Source: an uncultured Steroidobacter sp.
Lineage (GTDB): Bacteria; Pseudomonadota; Gammaproteobacteria; Steroidobacterales; Steroidobacteraceae
DNA length: 13,230 nt
Assembly (NCBI GenBank): GCA_946478975.1
Contig: CAMLEO010000201.1
Location: 1 to 13,230, forward strand
Direction: 5' to 3'
The translations under genes were made by a program, and so were the position numbers. Within the stretch, counting starts at the first letter, position 1. Each line of letters begins with the position of its first letter. Below are positions 5,335 through 13,230 of this stretch, one piece after another. The notes below the pieces were generated by a model, which saw nothing but the letters and a program-made list of their open reading frames with translations, did not search any database and had not been told where the DNA came from.

Positions 5335-6603
5335 TTAAACGTGGACGAGTCTGGCGAGATGTTGAGCCCATTTGTCCAGTGCCTCGCGCTTCTCTTCCAT
5401 GTACTCCCAAACGTCGTACGTCCCGGCGATCTTTTCCTGTGCGTGATTAAGCACTCGTTCGGCGACGTGTGGTTGGATCTTTAGGCGCGCCAGTCCAGTA
5501 CGGCACGTGCGGCGCAGGTCGTGCGGCGTGAAGGGCTTGATGCCCAACTCCTGAAAAGTTGCCTGATATCGCGCCACGCTGCGCGTGACGAGCTTTGGAT
5601 CGGCTGGCGCTGATCCATCGTCGTTTGGGAACACGAAGGGCGAGCGTTTGGCCAATCGCTTCAGCACTTGGAACTCATCGACTGCCAAGTCTGAGAGTGG
5701 AACGACGTGCCCGCGGCCGGTCTTCGCGTCGACATCCGGGATGAGCCACGTTCTAGCGTTGAGGTCGACGTTCGACCAGAGTGCCAGCGCGATTTCACTC
5801 CGGCGCTGGCCAGTTAAGAGCAGGATTCGCAGTACATGAGCGGTGCGAGTCGATCGCGCCAGATCATCGAGGCTCGTCAGCAGCGCCTTGAGTTCATCAT
5901 CGGACAGGCTGCGCTCGCGTGGCTTTTCCTTGCCGCCTGGACGGTAGAGCAGCTGCACCGGGGTGGCGGTGACGATGCGACGATGGATGCCGAACTTGAA
6001 GAGCTGGCCAAGTAGGGCGGCGACGCGATTCGCCAGGACCGTTGAGCCGCGGTCGACAATCTTGTCCAACAGTTCAATGACCTCGTGCGGTTCGATCGTG
6101 CGCGCGTCGCGCCCCCGCCATTCGGGCAGCACGTCCTTATGCAAGAGGCGCTCAGCGTACTCGGGACGCTTACGCGTCGGACGCACATAGCGCTCGACGA
6201 ACTCCGAGACCAGGAACTCGATGGTGTGCTTGTCGCCAGCCTTAGCCGGTGTTGCGGCCAAAGAGTTAGGAGCAGGACGGTCGCGGCGCCTGGCACGCGC
6301 CCGGCGAGGGTCTATACCTTGCGCAGCCAGTTCGCGATATCGGCGCGCTTCGCCGCGGGCCACGTCAAGCGACGTTTCCGGGAAGTGACCGAGGACGATG
6401 CGCGTTTCCTCGCTCTTGAACTTGAAGCGCAGCAACCATGTCCGCGTTGCCTTGCCGACCTGTTTCTCTCGAACACGAAGCTGCAAGCCGGTCTGTCCCG
6501 GATCTGTGTAAGTTCCGGGCGGGAGTGCCGCTACACGAGTAGGGACGAGCCGGGGCGGTTGTGTCCGCTCTTTCTGCTCGCGACGATTCGCTACATCATT
6601 CAA
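5335..6603 (-). CDS. Tyrosine-type site-specific integrase, P4 family
   Basis: The product is 422 residues. No ATG fits; the frame is open from a stop near 6645, and TTG at 6603-6601 with GAGG 9 nt upstream is the best start. Residues about 20-95 form the arm-site-binding domain (LPPGTYTDPGQTGLQLRVRE; LLRFKFKSEETRIVLGHFPE), 125-215 the core-binding helical domain, and 230-415 the catalytic domain. The catalytic set is complete: R267 (TGQRRSE), K294 (DAKTG), H361 and R364 (HDLRR), H387 (VLNHAQ) and the nucleophile Y396 (GTYDVW). It should recombine attP with the 3' part of tRNA-Pro(GGG), 157 bp from its start. TTGTGTCC repeats around its 5' end are candidate arm sites. All active-site residues are present, so it is probably functional. 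Confidence 0.95.
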   Translation of the reverse strand: MNDVANRREQKERTQPPRLVPTRVAALPPGTYTDPGQTGLQLRVREKQVGKATRTWLLRFKFKSEETRIVLGHFPETSLDVARGEARRYRELAAQGIDPRRARARRRDRPAPNSLAATPAKAGDKHTIEFLVSEFVERYVRPTRKRPEYAERLLHKDVLPEWRGRDARTIEPHEVIELLDKIVDRGSTVLANRVAALLGQLFKFGIHRRIVTATPVQLLYRPGGKEKPRERSLSDDELKALLTSLDDLARSTRTAHVLRILLLTGQRRSEIALALWSNVDLNARTWLIPDVDAKTGRGHVVPLSDLAVDEFQVLKRLAKRSPFVFPNDDGSAPADPKLVTRSVARYQATFQELGIKPFTPHDLRRTCRTGLARLKIQPHVAERVLNHAQEKIAGTYDVWEYMEEKREALDKWAQHLARLVHV

Positions 6604-6639
6604 AGTCCGGTCCCTCAGTTTTGTGTCCGCCTTGTGTCC
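6559..6639 (+). repeat. Three TTGTGTCC repeats, candidate integrase arm-type sites
   Basis: TTGTGTCC occurs at 6559-6566 (inside the 5' end of int), 6621-6628 and 6632-6639. The last two are spaced exactly 11 bp, one helical turn. All three have the same orientation and lie 120-200 bp from the crossover region. Short direct repeats of this kind beside the core site are typical binding sites for the N-terminal domain of P4-type integrases. Confidence 0.5.
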
Positions 6640-6745
6640 ACTTTATCCGAAATAGGATGAAATGACACGGGACGATGTGACGAGCGTCGGACTCGGGCAA
6701 ACTAGGGCTTTGCTATGTCAGTTCATTTCATGTGATTTCAATCCA

Positions 6746-6764
6746 ATGCAGTCACAGACTGCAT
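6746..6764. repeat. 7-bp inverted repeat at the recombination junction
   Basis: ATGCAGT (6746-6752) and ACTGCAT (6758-6764) are perfect inverted copies around CACAG. The right arm runs into the tRNA anticodon stem and loop. In a normal tRNA-Pro the 5' stem strand pairing with GCAAG would be CTTGC. Here ACTGC is found, so tRNA identity starts at about 6760. The dyad therefore straddles element DNA and the tRNA core, and could be a core-type integrase binding pair. Confidence 0.5.
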
Positions 6765-6807
6765 GGGGTGCAAGGGGTCGCGAGTTCGAATCTCGCCGTC
6801 CCGACCA
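6760..6807 (+). tRNA. 3' fragment of tRNA-Pro(GGG), attachment-site half
   Basis: Visible parts are: anticodon loop ATGGGGT (6763-6769) with anticodon GGG (6765-6767); 3' anticodon strand GCAAG (6770-6774); variable loop; T arm GCGAG-TTCGAAT-CTCGC (6780-6796); acceptor strand CGTCCCG (6797-6803); discriminator A; and encoded CCA (6805-6807). The expected 5' acceptor, D arm and full 5' anticodon strand are absent upstream, so this is not a working gene. It is best read as the chromosomal 3' end displaced by integration. Its CCA end points away from the element, so the intact restored tRNA should be at the far left end. A tRNA-Pro beside the ihfA-merR locus agrees with gammaproteobacterial gene order. 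Confidence 0.9.
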
Positions 6808-6854
6808 ATCAATTCAATAATTTAGAACGACAGACTTCGGCGCAAAGTCGTCCC

Positions 6855-6884
6855 CTCCTGCCTTCATCCACTTCACGGCAGGAG
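6855..6884. other. 8-bp hairpin in the chromosomal spacer
   Basis: CTCCTGCC (6855-6862) and GGCAGGAG (6877-6884) pair perfectly around a 14-nt loop. There is no T-run after it on the minus strand, so it is not a standard intrinsic terminator. It may protect the 3' end of the transcript from the merR-like gene or be of no function. Confidence 0.4.
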
Positions 6885-6941
6885 AAAATCAGGTCTCGAC
6901 GATTTGCCGCACTCAACGATGAAGATCGCATGGCGTTGAAT

Positions 6942-6959
6942 GATGGCTGTGCAGCCATC
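6942..6959 (-). terminator. Hairpin just after the merR-like stop, possible transcript end
   Basis: GATGGCT (6942-6948) and AGCCATC (6953-6959) form a perfect 7-bp stem with a 4-nt loop, 17 nt beyond the stop of the merR-like gene. No U-tract follows in the direction of transcription. It may mark the end of the long operon through RNA stability or factor-dependent termination; this is uncertain. Confidence 0.4.
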
Positions 6960-6976
6960 GAGACGTACTCGCCGGT

Positions 6977-7333
6977 TCAGCGGCGCAGGATCCGCAAAAC
7001 TTCTTCCAGCTCGACGCGGATCTGGCGAACGATCTGCTGTGCCTGGGTGAGATCGTCGCGCGCTTCGTCGCCTTGCAGGCGATTGCGGGCGCCGCCGATG
7101 GTGAAGCCCTGTTCGTACAGCAACGAACGGATCTGGCGAATCACGAGCACGTCCTGGCGCTGGTAATAACGGCGGTTGCCGCGCCGCTTCACGGGCTTGA
7201 GCTGGGGAAATTCCTGCTCCCAGTAGCGCAGCACGTGCGGCTTGACGCCGCACAGCTCGCTTACTTCGCCGATGGTGAAGTAGCGCTTGCCGGGGATCGC
7301 CGGCAGCTCGCTGTTATTGCCTGCTTCCAGCAT
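6977..7333 (-). CDS. MerR-family transcriptional regulator linked to ihfA
   Basis: The product is 118 residues. Residues 18-62 form the MerR winged helix-turn-helix ([20 protein letters not shown], then [17 protein letters not shown]); about 63-118 is a helical region likely to dimerise ([21 protein letters not shown] and a C-terminal coiled coil). The protein lacks a C-terminal metal- or drug-binding domain. It is the small MerR-like protein found next to ihfA in many Gammaproteobacteria. Its ATG lies 20 bases inside the 3' end of ihfA, so translation is coupled. Target genes and effector are not known. It is the last gene of the chromosomal operon before the disrupted tRNA. Confidence 0.92.
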   Translation of the reverse strand: MLEAGNNSELPAIPGKRYFTIGEVSELCGVKPHVLRYWEQEFPQLKPVKRRGNRRYYQRQDVLVIRQIRSLLYEQGFTIGGARNRLQGDEARDDLTQAQQIVRQIRVELEEVLRILRR

Positions 7334-7613
7334 ACGCCTCGACTCGGGCTTTCAGTTTCTGGCCAGGGCGGAATGTGACGACGCGGCGGGCGCTGATGGG
7401 AATCTCCTCGCCGGTCTTCGGGTTGCGCCCGGGGCGCTGGTTCTTGTCACGCAAATCGAAATTGCCGAAGCCGGACAGCTTGACCTGCTCGCCGGTCGAC
7501 AACGAGGCGCGCAGCTCTTCGAAAAACAGATCGACCAGCTCGCGGGCTTCACGCTTGTTGAGACCCAGCTGATCGAACAACGCTTCTGCGATCTCCGCTT
7601 TGGTGAGTGCCAT
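7314..7613 (-). CDS. ihfA: Integration host factor subunit alpha
   Basis: The product is 99 residues, the length of E. coli IhfA, with near-identical landmarks: [20 protein letters not shown] at the N-terminus, [20 protein letters not shown], and the DNA-intercalating arm with [24 protein letters not shown] (with IhfB, encoded elsewhere) bends DNA sharply and acts in nucleoid structure, transcription and recombination by tyrosine integrases. It lies 13 bp after pheT and overlaps the merR-like gene. The adjacent element may well use IHF in its own excision or integration, but no IHF site is claimed here. Confidence 0.98.
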   Translation of the reverse strand: MALTKAEIAEALFDQLGLNKREARELVDLFFEELRASLSTGEQVKLSGFGNFDLRDKNQRPGRNPKTGEEIPISARRVVTFRPGQKLKARVEAYAGSRQ

Positions 7614-7626
7614 GCTGTCGTCCCGC

Positions 7627-9987
7627 TCATTTATCCCGGAGGGTGGCGTTGTGCTCGCGGCCCAGTTGTGCGACGACCTGCGCCACGAGGGCGTCGGCTT
7701 CGTTGTCCGTGAGCGTGCGGGAAGTATCCTGCAATTGCAGTGCTAAGGCTATGCTTTTCTTGCCATTCTGCAGCTGATGACCGCGATAGACGGAGAGCAC
7801 CGTCAGGTCCTTCAGCAAACCGCCCGCGCTGGCACGGGCCGTGTTCAGCAGCGCCTCCACCGGCAAAGCTTCGTCGACGATCGCGGCAATATCGCGGCGA
7901 ATGGCCGGGTATCGGGAGATCTCCTGGAATTCGGGCACCACCGCCGCCAGCCCGGCCGCGGTTTCGAGCTCGAACACGAACACCGGATATGTCAAATCCA
8001 GGCGGCGGATGTGCTCGGGGTGAACCGCCCCGATCCACCCTACTGCGCGTTCCCCGCGATATATCCGGGCGGACTGGCCGGGATGGAGCGCCGGGTGCTT
8101 TTCGGGCACGAAGCGGAATTCCTGGGCCGCGCCGGTCAGTGCCAGCAGCGCTTCGACATCCGACTTCACGTCGAAGAAGTCGATCTTGGTCGCCTCGCTG
8201 CCCCACTGCTCCGGCAACGCCGAACCGGTCGCGACACCCGCGATCACTTCCGTTTCGCCACCAACGGCATAACGACGGCCGAGTTCGAACAAACGAACGC
8301 GCGTTTGCTGACGCCGCTGATTGCTGCCGACGGCCTGAAGCAAACCGGGCCACAGCGACACGCGCATGACACCGAACTCGGCCGAGATCGCATTCGCAAG
8401 TACGATCCCCGACTCCTGGCACAAGGCAGTTTGCGCGGTGCCTTCCGTGAACGCGTAGTTGATCGCTTCCTGATAGCCGCGATCGACGAGCAAATCGCTG
8501 GCCCGTTCGTTACGAACGCGCGCCTCGGTCCACGGCGCAATCTCGTGCGCACCGAACTCCGGCTGCTCCGGAATATTGTCGAAGCCGAACTGACGCGCGA
8601 CTTCTTCGATCAAATCTTCTTCGATGCGAACATCGAAACGCCACGTCGGCGGCGTGACTTGCCACTCGCCCGCAGCGCCGGTCACTTTCATGCCGAGACG
8701 AGTCAGCAGCGACTGCACGATGTCCGCGCCAATCTTCACGCCAAGGACGTGCTCGACGCGCTGATGACGCAAACGAATCGGCGGTGCCGGCGGATAATTT
8801 TCCTTCGCGCGCGTAACGACGAGCGGACCCGCTTTGCCGCCGGCGCTGTCGAGAATCAGCCGCGTGGCGCGCTCAATCGTGCGCTCCTGCAGTACGGGAT
8901 CGACGCCGCGTTCGAAACGTTGCGAGGCGTCCGTGATCAAGCCGTAACGACGGCCGCGACCGGCGACGACGTTGGGATCGAAGAACGCACATTCGAGCAG
9001 CACATCGACCGTGTCGTTGGCGATGCCGGAATGCTCGCCGCCCATGATGCCCGCGAGACCGATGATGGAACGCTCGTCCGCGATCACCAGCACATCCGGC
9101 GTGAGCTCGATCTCACGGCCGTCGAGCAGTTTGAGCTTCTCCCCCGCTTTCGCGAAGCGCACGTTGATGCGCTCGTGAACCTGGCGAAGATCGTACGCAT
9201 GCATCGGCGCGCCCAGTTCGAGCATCACGTAATTGGTCACATCGACGATCGCGCTGATCGGCCGCAGACCGGCGCGACGCAGGCGTTCCTGCATCCAGAA
9301 CGGCGACGCCGCATTCGGACGCACGCCGCGAATCACACGGCTGACGAACTTCCAGCAGCCGGCGCCTTCGAGGCGCACCGGGAATGTTTCATCGATCTCG
9401 GCTTTGACCGGCTCGATCTTCGGCGGATGCAAAGGTTGATTGCGAGCTGCTGCGACTTCTCGCGCAACGCCCTGCACGCTCATGCAATCGCCGCGGTTCG
9501 GCGTGAGATTCACTTCGAACACGGTGTCGTCGAGGCCGAGTGCCGCAACCAGTTCCTGGCCGACCTTCAGGTCCGCCGGCAGATCGAACAAGCCAGACGC
9601 TTCATCGTTCAAGCCGAGCTCGCGAGCCGAGCACAACATGCCGAACGACTCGACGCCGCGCAGTTTCGCCCGCTTGATCTCAGTGCCGTTCGGCAGCTTC
9701 GCGCCAATCGTCGCGAGCGGTGCCTTCATGCCAACGCGCACATTGGGCGCACCGCAAACGATCTGCAGCTCTTCGGTGCCGGTGGAGACGGAGCAAACAT
9801 TCAGCTTCTCGGCGTCCGGATGCTTGGTCACGGACTTCACTTCGCCGACGACGACACCGCTCAGCTTTGGACCGGCGGGATGAATGCCTTCGATCTCCAG
9901 GCCCGCCATCGTCAACGCGTGCGCGAGCGCCGGAACGTCAGCGCCGGTGTCGGCCCAGTCACGCAACCAGTTCAGACTGATCTTCAT
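7627..9987 (-). CDS. pheT: Phenylalanine-tRNA ligase beta subunit
   Basis: The product is 786 residues, close to the usual 790-800. The order is: N-terminal [11 protein letters not shown]; an OB-fold tRNA-binding domain (about 39-150, [21 protein letters not shown] and [10 protein letters not shown]); the B3/B4 editing region (about 200-390, with [18 protein letters not shown] and GIMGG); B5 (about 400-475); a catalytic-like domain; and a C-terminal FDX-ACB anticodon-binding domain (about 690-786, [17 protein letters not shown]). With PheS it forms the alpha2-beta2 enzyme that charges tRNA-Phe and edits mischarged Tyr-tRNA. The start ATG has AGGA upstream and follows pheS by 39 bp. Nothing looks broken. 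Confidence 0.98.
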   Translation of the reverse strand: MKISLNWLRDWADTGADVPALAHALTMAGLEIEGIHPAGPKLSGVVVGEVKSVTKHPDAEKLNVCSVSTGTEELQIVCGAPNVRVGMKAPLATIGAKLPNGTEIKRAKLRGVESFGMLCSARELGLNDEASGLFDLPADLKVGQELVAALGLDDTVFEVNLTPNRGDCMSVQGVAREVAAARNQPLHPPKIEPVKAEIDETFPVRLEGAGCWKFVSRVIRGVRPNAASPFWMQERLRRAGLRPISAIVDVTNYVMLELGAPMHAYDLRQVHERINVRFAKAGEKLKLLDGREIELTPDVLVIADERSIIGLAGIMGGEHSGIANDTVDVLLECAFFDPNVVAGRGRRYGLITDASQRFERGVDPVLQERTIERATRLILDSAGGKAGPLVVTRAKENYPPAPPIRLRHQRVEHVLGVKIGADIVQSLLTRLGMKVTGAAGEWQVTPPTWRFDVRIEEDLIEEVARQFGFDNIPEQPEFGAHEIAPWTEARVRNERASDLLVDRGYQEAINYAFTEGTAQTALCQESGIVLANAISAEFGVMRVSLWPGLLQAVGSNQRRQQTRVRLFELGRRYAVGGETEVIAGVATGSALPEQWGSEATKIDFFDVKSDVEALLALTGAAQEFRFVPEKHPALHPGQSARIYRGERAVGWIGAVHPEHIRRLDLTYPVFVFELETAAGLAAVVPEFQEISRYPAIRRDIAAIVDEALPVEALLNTARASAGGLLKDLTVLSVYRGHQLQNGKKSIALALQLQDTSRTLTDNEADALVAQVVAQLGREHNATLRDK

Positions 9988-10026
9988 GCTTGAAACAATC
10001 CTGCCAGGTTCTTGGTTACGCCGCGC

Positions 10027-11082
<1,056 letters not shown>

Positions 11083-11090
11083 TTAGAGAC

Positions 11091-11119
11091 GAATCGGGCG
11101 CCCAGTGGACGCCCGATTC
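11091..11119 (-). promoter_or_regulatory. Strong hairpin between rplT and pheS
   Basis: GAATCGGGCG (11091-11100) and CGCCCGATTC (11110-11119) form a perfect 10-bp stem with a 9-nt loop. In the direction of transcription it is followed by GTCTCTAAACCC, with no U-tract, so it is not a classical terminator. It lies where E. coli has the pheM attenuator. It could attenuate, mark an RNA-processing site, or stabilise the upstream ribosomal-protein transcript. Confidence 0.5.
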
Positions 11120-11151
11120 ACTCGACTCGGCTTTCGGGCCAGGCCCGCGGA

Positions 11152-11520
11152 TCAGGCTGCTTTCTTCAGCAGGCTGTCCCGCGCCTTCTGTGCGATGACC
11201 GCAAACGCCGCCGGATCGTTCATCGCGATGTCGGCCAGCACCTTGCGATCGATCGTGAGACCGGCGAGGTTCAAGCCCGCGATCAGCTTGCTGTAAGACA
11301 AGCCGTGAACGCGCGCTTCGGCATTGATGCGCGTGATCCACAAAGCGCGGAAGTTACGCTTGTTGGTCTTGCGATCGCGATAAGCATATTGGCCAGCCTT
11401 GATGACGGCCTGCTTAGCGGCGCGGAAGACTTTGCGACGGGCGTTGTAATAGCCCTTCGCCTTCTTGAGAATTTTCTTGTGACGTGCGCCAGCGATGACG
11501 CCTCTTTTAACGCGTGCCAT
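11152..11520 (-). CDS. rplT: 50S ribosomal protein L20
   Basis: The product is 122 residues, slightly longer than the 118 of E. coli. The basic N-terminal extension that threads into 23S rRNA ([20 protein letters not shown]) and the globular part ([37 protein letters not shown]) are typical. L20 is needed early in large-subunit assembly. In E. coli it also represses translation of its own operon by binding the rpmI leader. GGAG precedes the ATG, and the gap to rpmI is only 11 bp, so the two are coupled. Confidence 0.98.
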   Translation of the reverse strand: MARVKRGVIAGARHKKILKKAKGYYNARRKVFRAAKQAVIKAGQYAYRDRKTNKRNFRALWITRINAEARVHGLSYSKLIAGLNLAGLTIDRKVLADIAMNDPAAFAVIAQKARDSLLKKAA

Positions 11521-11531
11521 GGTTTATCTCC

Positions 11532-11729
11532 TCACTTCGCGTTGGGGAGCAGCTGCTCCATGCGCACCAGGTCCTGCTTCGCGACCATCGAGGGCGCGCG
11601 CAGCTGACGCTTACGCTTGCTCGGCTTCTTGGTGAGGATGTGACGGCGGTGCGATTGGGTTCGCTTGAACCCTTTGGCAGTCTGGCGAAAACGCTTCGCC
11701 GCTGCCCGGTTGGTCTTCAACTTAGGCAT
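11532..11729 (-). CDS. rpmI: 50S ribosomal protein L35
   Basis: The product is 65 residues, the standard L35 length. It has the expected highly basic sequence [20 protein letters not shown] and [19 protein letters not shown]. It is a structural protein of the large ribosomal subunit. It follows infC after a 149-bp gap that probably holds a translational operator, and leads directly into rplT. Confidence 0.98.
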   Translation of the reverse strand: MPKLKTNRAAAKRFRQTAKGFKRTQSHRRHILTKKPSKRKRQLRAPSMVAKQDLVRMEQLLPNAK

Positions 11730-11843
11730 CGAAATTACTCAACTACTTGTTAGCCCTTGAGGTGCGTCCCATTCGTGAAAAATGACGACGCCCCGTCAGG
11801 CGGGACAGCGCCGCTTCTCTCGAAGCATTGCTGTTCGCTTGTG

Positions 11844-11861
11844 GCAGCCCAAGAGGGCTGC
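11844..11861 (-). promoter_or_regulatory. Hairpin in the infC-rpmI leader, candidate L20 operator
   Basis: GCAGCCC (11844-11850) and GGGCTGC (11855-11861) form a perfect 7-bp stem with a 4-nt loop in the 149-bp infC-rpmI gap, soon after the infC stop. A second, weaker stem (CCCG...CGGG, near 11793-11806) lies nearer rpmI. In E. coli L20 binds structures in this leader to repress rpmI-rplT translation. That function is known there and only inferred here. Confidence 0.4.
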
Positions 11862-11878
11862 TTGTATGTTCCGGCGGC

Positions 11879-12403
11879 CTACTTCTTCTTAGGCCCGAAC
11901 ATCATCACCATCTGCCGCCCTTCCATGAGCGGGTTCTGCTCAACTGTAGCGTACGGCGCCAGGTCGTTCTGGACGCGCGTCAACAATTCGCGACCGACTT
12001 CCTGGTGGGCCATTTCGCGGCCGCGGAAGCGCATGGTCACTTTCGCCTTGTCGCCTTCCTGCAGGAAGCGGATCAGGTTGCGCATCTTCACCTGATAGTC
12101 GCCCTCTTCGGTGCCGGGGCGAAACTTCACTTCCTTGATCTGGATCTGCTTCTGCTTGCGCTTCGCTGCGTGCGCCTTCTTGTTCTGTTCGAACAGGAAT
12201 TTGCCAAAGTCCATGATGCGACAGACCGGCGGCTCGGCGGTCGGCGAGACCTCCACCAGGTCCAGCTCGGCAGTCTTCGCCATCTCCAGCGCTTCAAAGC
12301 GGCTGATGACGCCGATCTGCTCGCCTGCAGCATCGATCACACGCAACTGGGGCGACGTGATCTCTTCATTGCGCCGGACGCGCTTTCCTATGGGAGCAGC
12401 GAT
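11879..12403 (-). CDS. infC: Translation initiation factor IF-3, with ATC start
   Basis: I place the start at ATC 12403-12401, giving 174 residues (E. coli 180). It is 8 nt after GGAGG, which overlaps the end of thrS. Only from here does the N-terminus keep the conserved [10 protein letters not shown] segment. A start at TTG 12346 would remove it. Non-AUG starts (AUU, AUC, AUA) are a known hallmark of infC, because IF-3 discriminates against them and so represses its own translation. The N-domain (about 1-75) and C-domain (about 85-174, with [20 protein letters not shown] and [12 protein letters not shown]) are complete. IF-3 binds the 30S subunit, prevents premature 50S joining and checks start-codon pairing. 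Confidence 0.95.
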   Translation of the reverse strand: MAAPIGKRVRRNEEITSPQLRVIDAAGEQIGVISRFEALEMAKTAELDLVEVSPTAEPPVCRIMDFGKFLFEQNKKAHAAKRKQKQIQIKEVKFRPGTEEGDYQVKMRNLIRFLQEGDKAKVTMRFRGREMAHQEVGRELLTRVQNDLAPYATVEQNPLMEGRQMVMMFGPKKK

Positions 12404-12406
12404 GCG

Positions 12407-13230
12407 TTATACCTCCAAAACGGTCCGGCCACGGCTCGCAACTTCTTCGGCAAGCTTTTGAGCAATGACCTCAACGGGCATTGCTCCCAGGTCTTTGCCA
12501 TTACGCGTGCGCACGGCCAGAGAATTTGAACCTGCTTCGCGGTCGCCCGCTACCAATAGGTACGGCACCCGCTGCAGGGTGTGTTCGCGAATCTTAAAGC
12601 CGACCTTTTCATTGCGCAAGTCTGAGGTCACGCGAAGCCCCTGATTTTTCAGGCTTTCAGTCACGCGACCGACATACTCGGCCTGAGCGTCCGTGATATT
12701 CATCACGACCGCCTGCACCGGCGCGAGCCAGGTCGGCAGCTTGCCCGCAAAGTGCTCGATCAAAATACCGGTGAAACGCTCCAGCGAACCGAACATCGCC
12801 CGGTGCAGCATCACCGGCGTGTGCTTCTGGCCGTCCTCGCCGATGAACGTGGCGCCGAGCCGGCCAGGCATGTTCAGGTCGACCTGCAGCGTGCCACATT
12901 GCCAGTCGCGTCCAATGGCGTCGCGCAGGACAAATTCAAGCTTCGGTCCGTAGAACGCGCCCTCGCCCGGGTTCAATGTGTATTCGAGACCGGCCGCGCT
13001 GACGGCTTGCTTGAGCGCCGCCTCGGCCTTGTCCCAGACCTCGTCGGCGCCGACGCGCTTCGCCGGACGATCCGAGAATTTGATCCGCACGTCGGTGAAG
13101 CCGAAGTCGGCATAGATGCCGAGAATCACCTTGGTCAACTCGACCGCTTCATCGAACAGCTGTTCGACCGAGCAGAAGCTGTGGCCGTCGTCCTGAGTGA
13201 ACGCACGAACGCGCATCAGGCCGTGCAACG
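12407..13230 (-). CDS. thrS: Threonine-tRNA ligase, C-terminal part (5' end beyond window)
   Basis: The visible 274 or so residues are the C-terminal part of a protein of about 640 residues; the frame runs off the right edge. Motif 2 ([18 protein letters not shown]), the region with a zinc-ligand histidine ([10 protein letters not shown]) and motif 3 ([19 protein letters not shown]) are present. The anticodon-binding domain (about the last 95 residues, from [20 protein letters not shown]) follows. The enzyme charges tRNA-Thr in the cytoplasm. It ends at TAA 12409-12407, only 3 bases before the infC start, and its last codons contain the infC ribosome binding site. The editing and TGS domains would lie outside the window. 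Confidence 0.97.
   Translation of the reverse strand, partial: LHGLMRVRAFTQDDGHSFCSVEQLFDEAVELTKVILGIYADFGFTDVRIKFSDRPAKRVGADEVWDKAEAALKQAVSAAGLEYTLNPGEGAFYGPKLEFVLRDAIGRDWQCGTLQVDLNMPGRLGATFIGEDGQKHTPVMLHRAMFGSLERFTGILIEHFAGKLPTWLAPVQAVVMNITDAQAEYVGRVTESLKNQGLRVTSDLRNEKVGFKIREHTLQRVPYLLVAGDREAGSNSLAVRTRNGKDLGAMPVEVIAQKLAEEVASRGRTVLEV

Larger units (their letters stand above)
1..6807. mobile_element. Integrated satellite/prophage-like element at tRNA-Pro(GGG), left end outside window
   Basis: The block between the tRNA-Pro 3' fragment (6760-6807) and the window's left edge carries a tyrosine integrase, an AlpA-like regulator, an SF3-type helicase, a candidate origin, a HEPN-like gene and a probable HK97-type capsid gene. 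All are on the minus strand. The right boundary is well supported, because a tRNA lacking its 5' half abuts the conserved merR-ihfA-pheT block. The left boundary is not in the window; I found no second copy of the tRNA 3' sequence in it. The gene content fits a phage-inducible island encoding its own capsid. A defective prophage or an integrative plasmid-like element remains possible. Confidence 0.85.
6604..6976. other. Gap between int and the merR-like gene: junction of element and chromosome
   Basis: No protein gene is convincing here. The left part (6604-6745) is element DNA with the int promoter region, repeat sites and an ATCC...GGAT dyad near 6644-6657. The middle is the tRNA-Pro fragment. 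The right part (6808-6976) is chromosomal spacer with two hairpins (6855-6884 and 6942-6959) beyond the stop of the merR-like gene. Confidence 0.7.

Noticed and set aside
2830..5341. Palindrome CGTTTAAACG at 2830-2839 and 5332-5341 as a paired functional site
   Set aside because: The match is only about 11 bases, the second copy spans the int stop codon, and a repeat this short can arise by chance in 13 kb.
6604..6720. Definite sigma70 promoter for int
   Set aside because: Several weak hexamer pairs can be drawn (for example near a GATAAA at about 6641-6646), but none has both good boxes and correct spacing.
6680..6807. Complete tRNA-Pro gene
   Set aside because: The 3' half is perfect, but no matching 5' acceptor strand, D arm or full anticodon stem is found upstream; the anticodon stem keeps only three pairs.
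7777..9993. Plus-strand open frame of 738 codons
   Set aside because: It is antisense to the unmistakable pheT gene. Its translation is arginine- and histidine-rich with no family features, as expected for the opposite strand of a GC-rich gene.

Overview
The right half of the window (about 6.98-13.23 kb) is conserved chromosome. On the minus strand, in transcription order, it reads thrS (cut by the window edge) - infC - rpmI - rplT - pheS - pheT - ihfA - merR-like regulator. This is the classic translation-factor / phenylalanyl-tRNA synthetase / IHF cluster of Gammaproteobacteria. Coding GC is high. Together with the PheS, PheT and IhfA sequences this suggests a GC-rich gammaproteobacterium, possibly outside the Enterobacterales. 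I cannot name the genus.

At 6760-6807 there is only the 3' part of a tRNA-Pro(GGG) gene, from the anticodon stem to an encoded CCA. Its 5' half is not next to it. Everything to the left, up to the window edge, looks like an integrated mobile element that split this tRNA gene. The intact, restored tRNA-Pro(GGG) should therefore lie beyond the left edge.

The visible element (about 1-6.8 kb) is transcribed entirely on the minus strand. From the att site inwards it holds: a P4-type tyrosine integrase; an AlpA-like helix-turn-helix protein; a short unknown gene; an SF3-type (DUF5906-like) replicative helicase; a 292-bp gap with a large imperfect inverted repeat made of TTAC half-sites (candidate replication origin); a small unknown ORF; a lower-GC gene with an R-x4-H HEPN RNase-like motif (candidate cargo or defence gene) and its own promoter; a protein-like open frame with no standard start codon; a probable HK97-fold major capsid protein; and a truncated unknown gene. 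The alpA-like, unknown and helicase genes overlap by 4 nt each and form one translationally coupled operon.

Int + AlpA + helicase + origin + capsid, with little room for lysis or lysogeny modules in the part seen, fits a phage satellite that makes its own capsid (cf-PICI-like) better than a full prophage. This remains an inference, because the left part of the element is missing. A 16-nt motif occurs upstream of both the alpA-like gene and the capsid gene, and once inverted inside the unknown gene. It may be a shared regulatory site.
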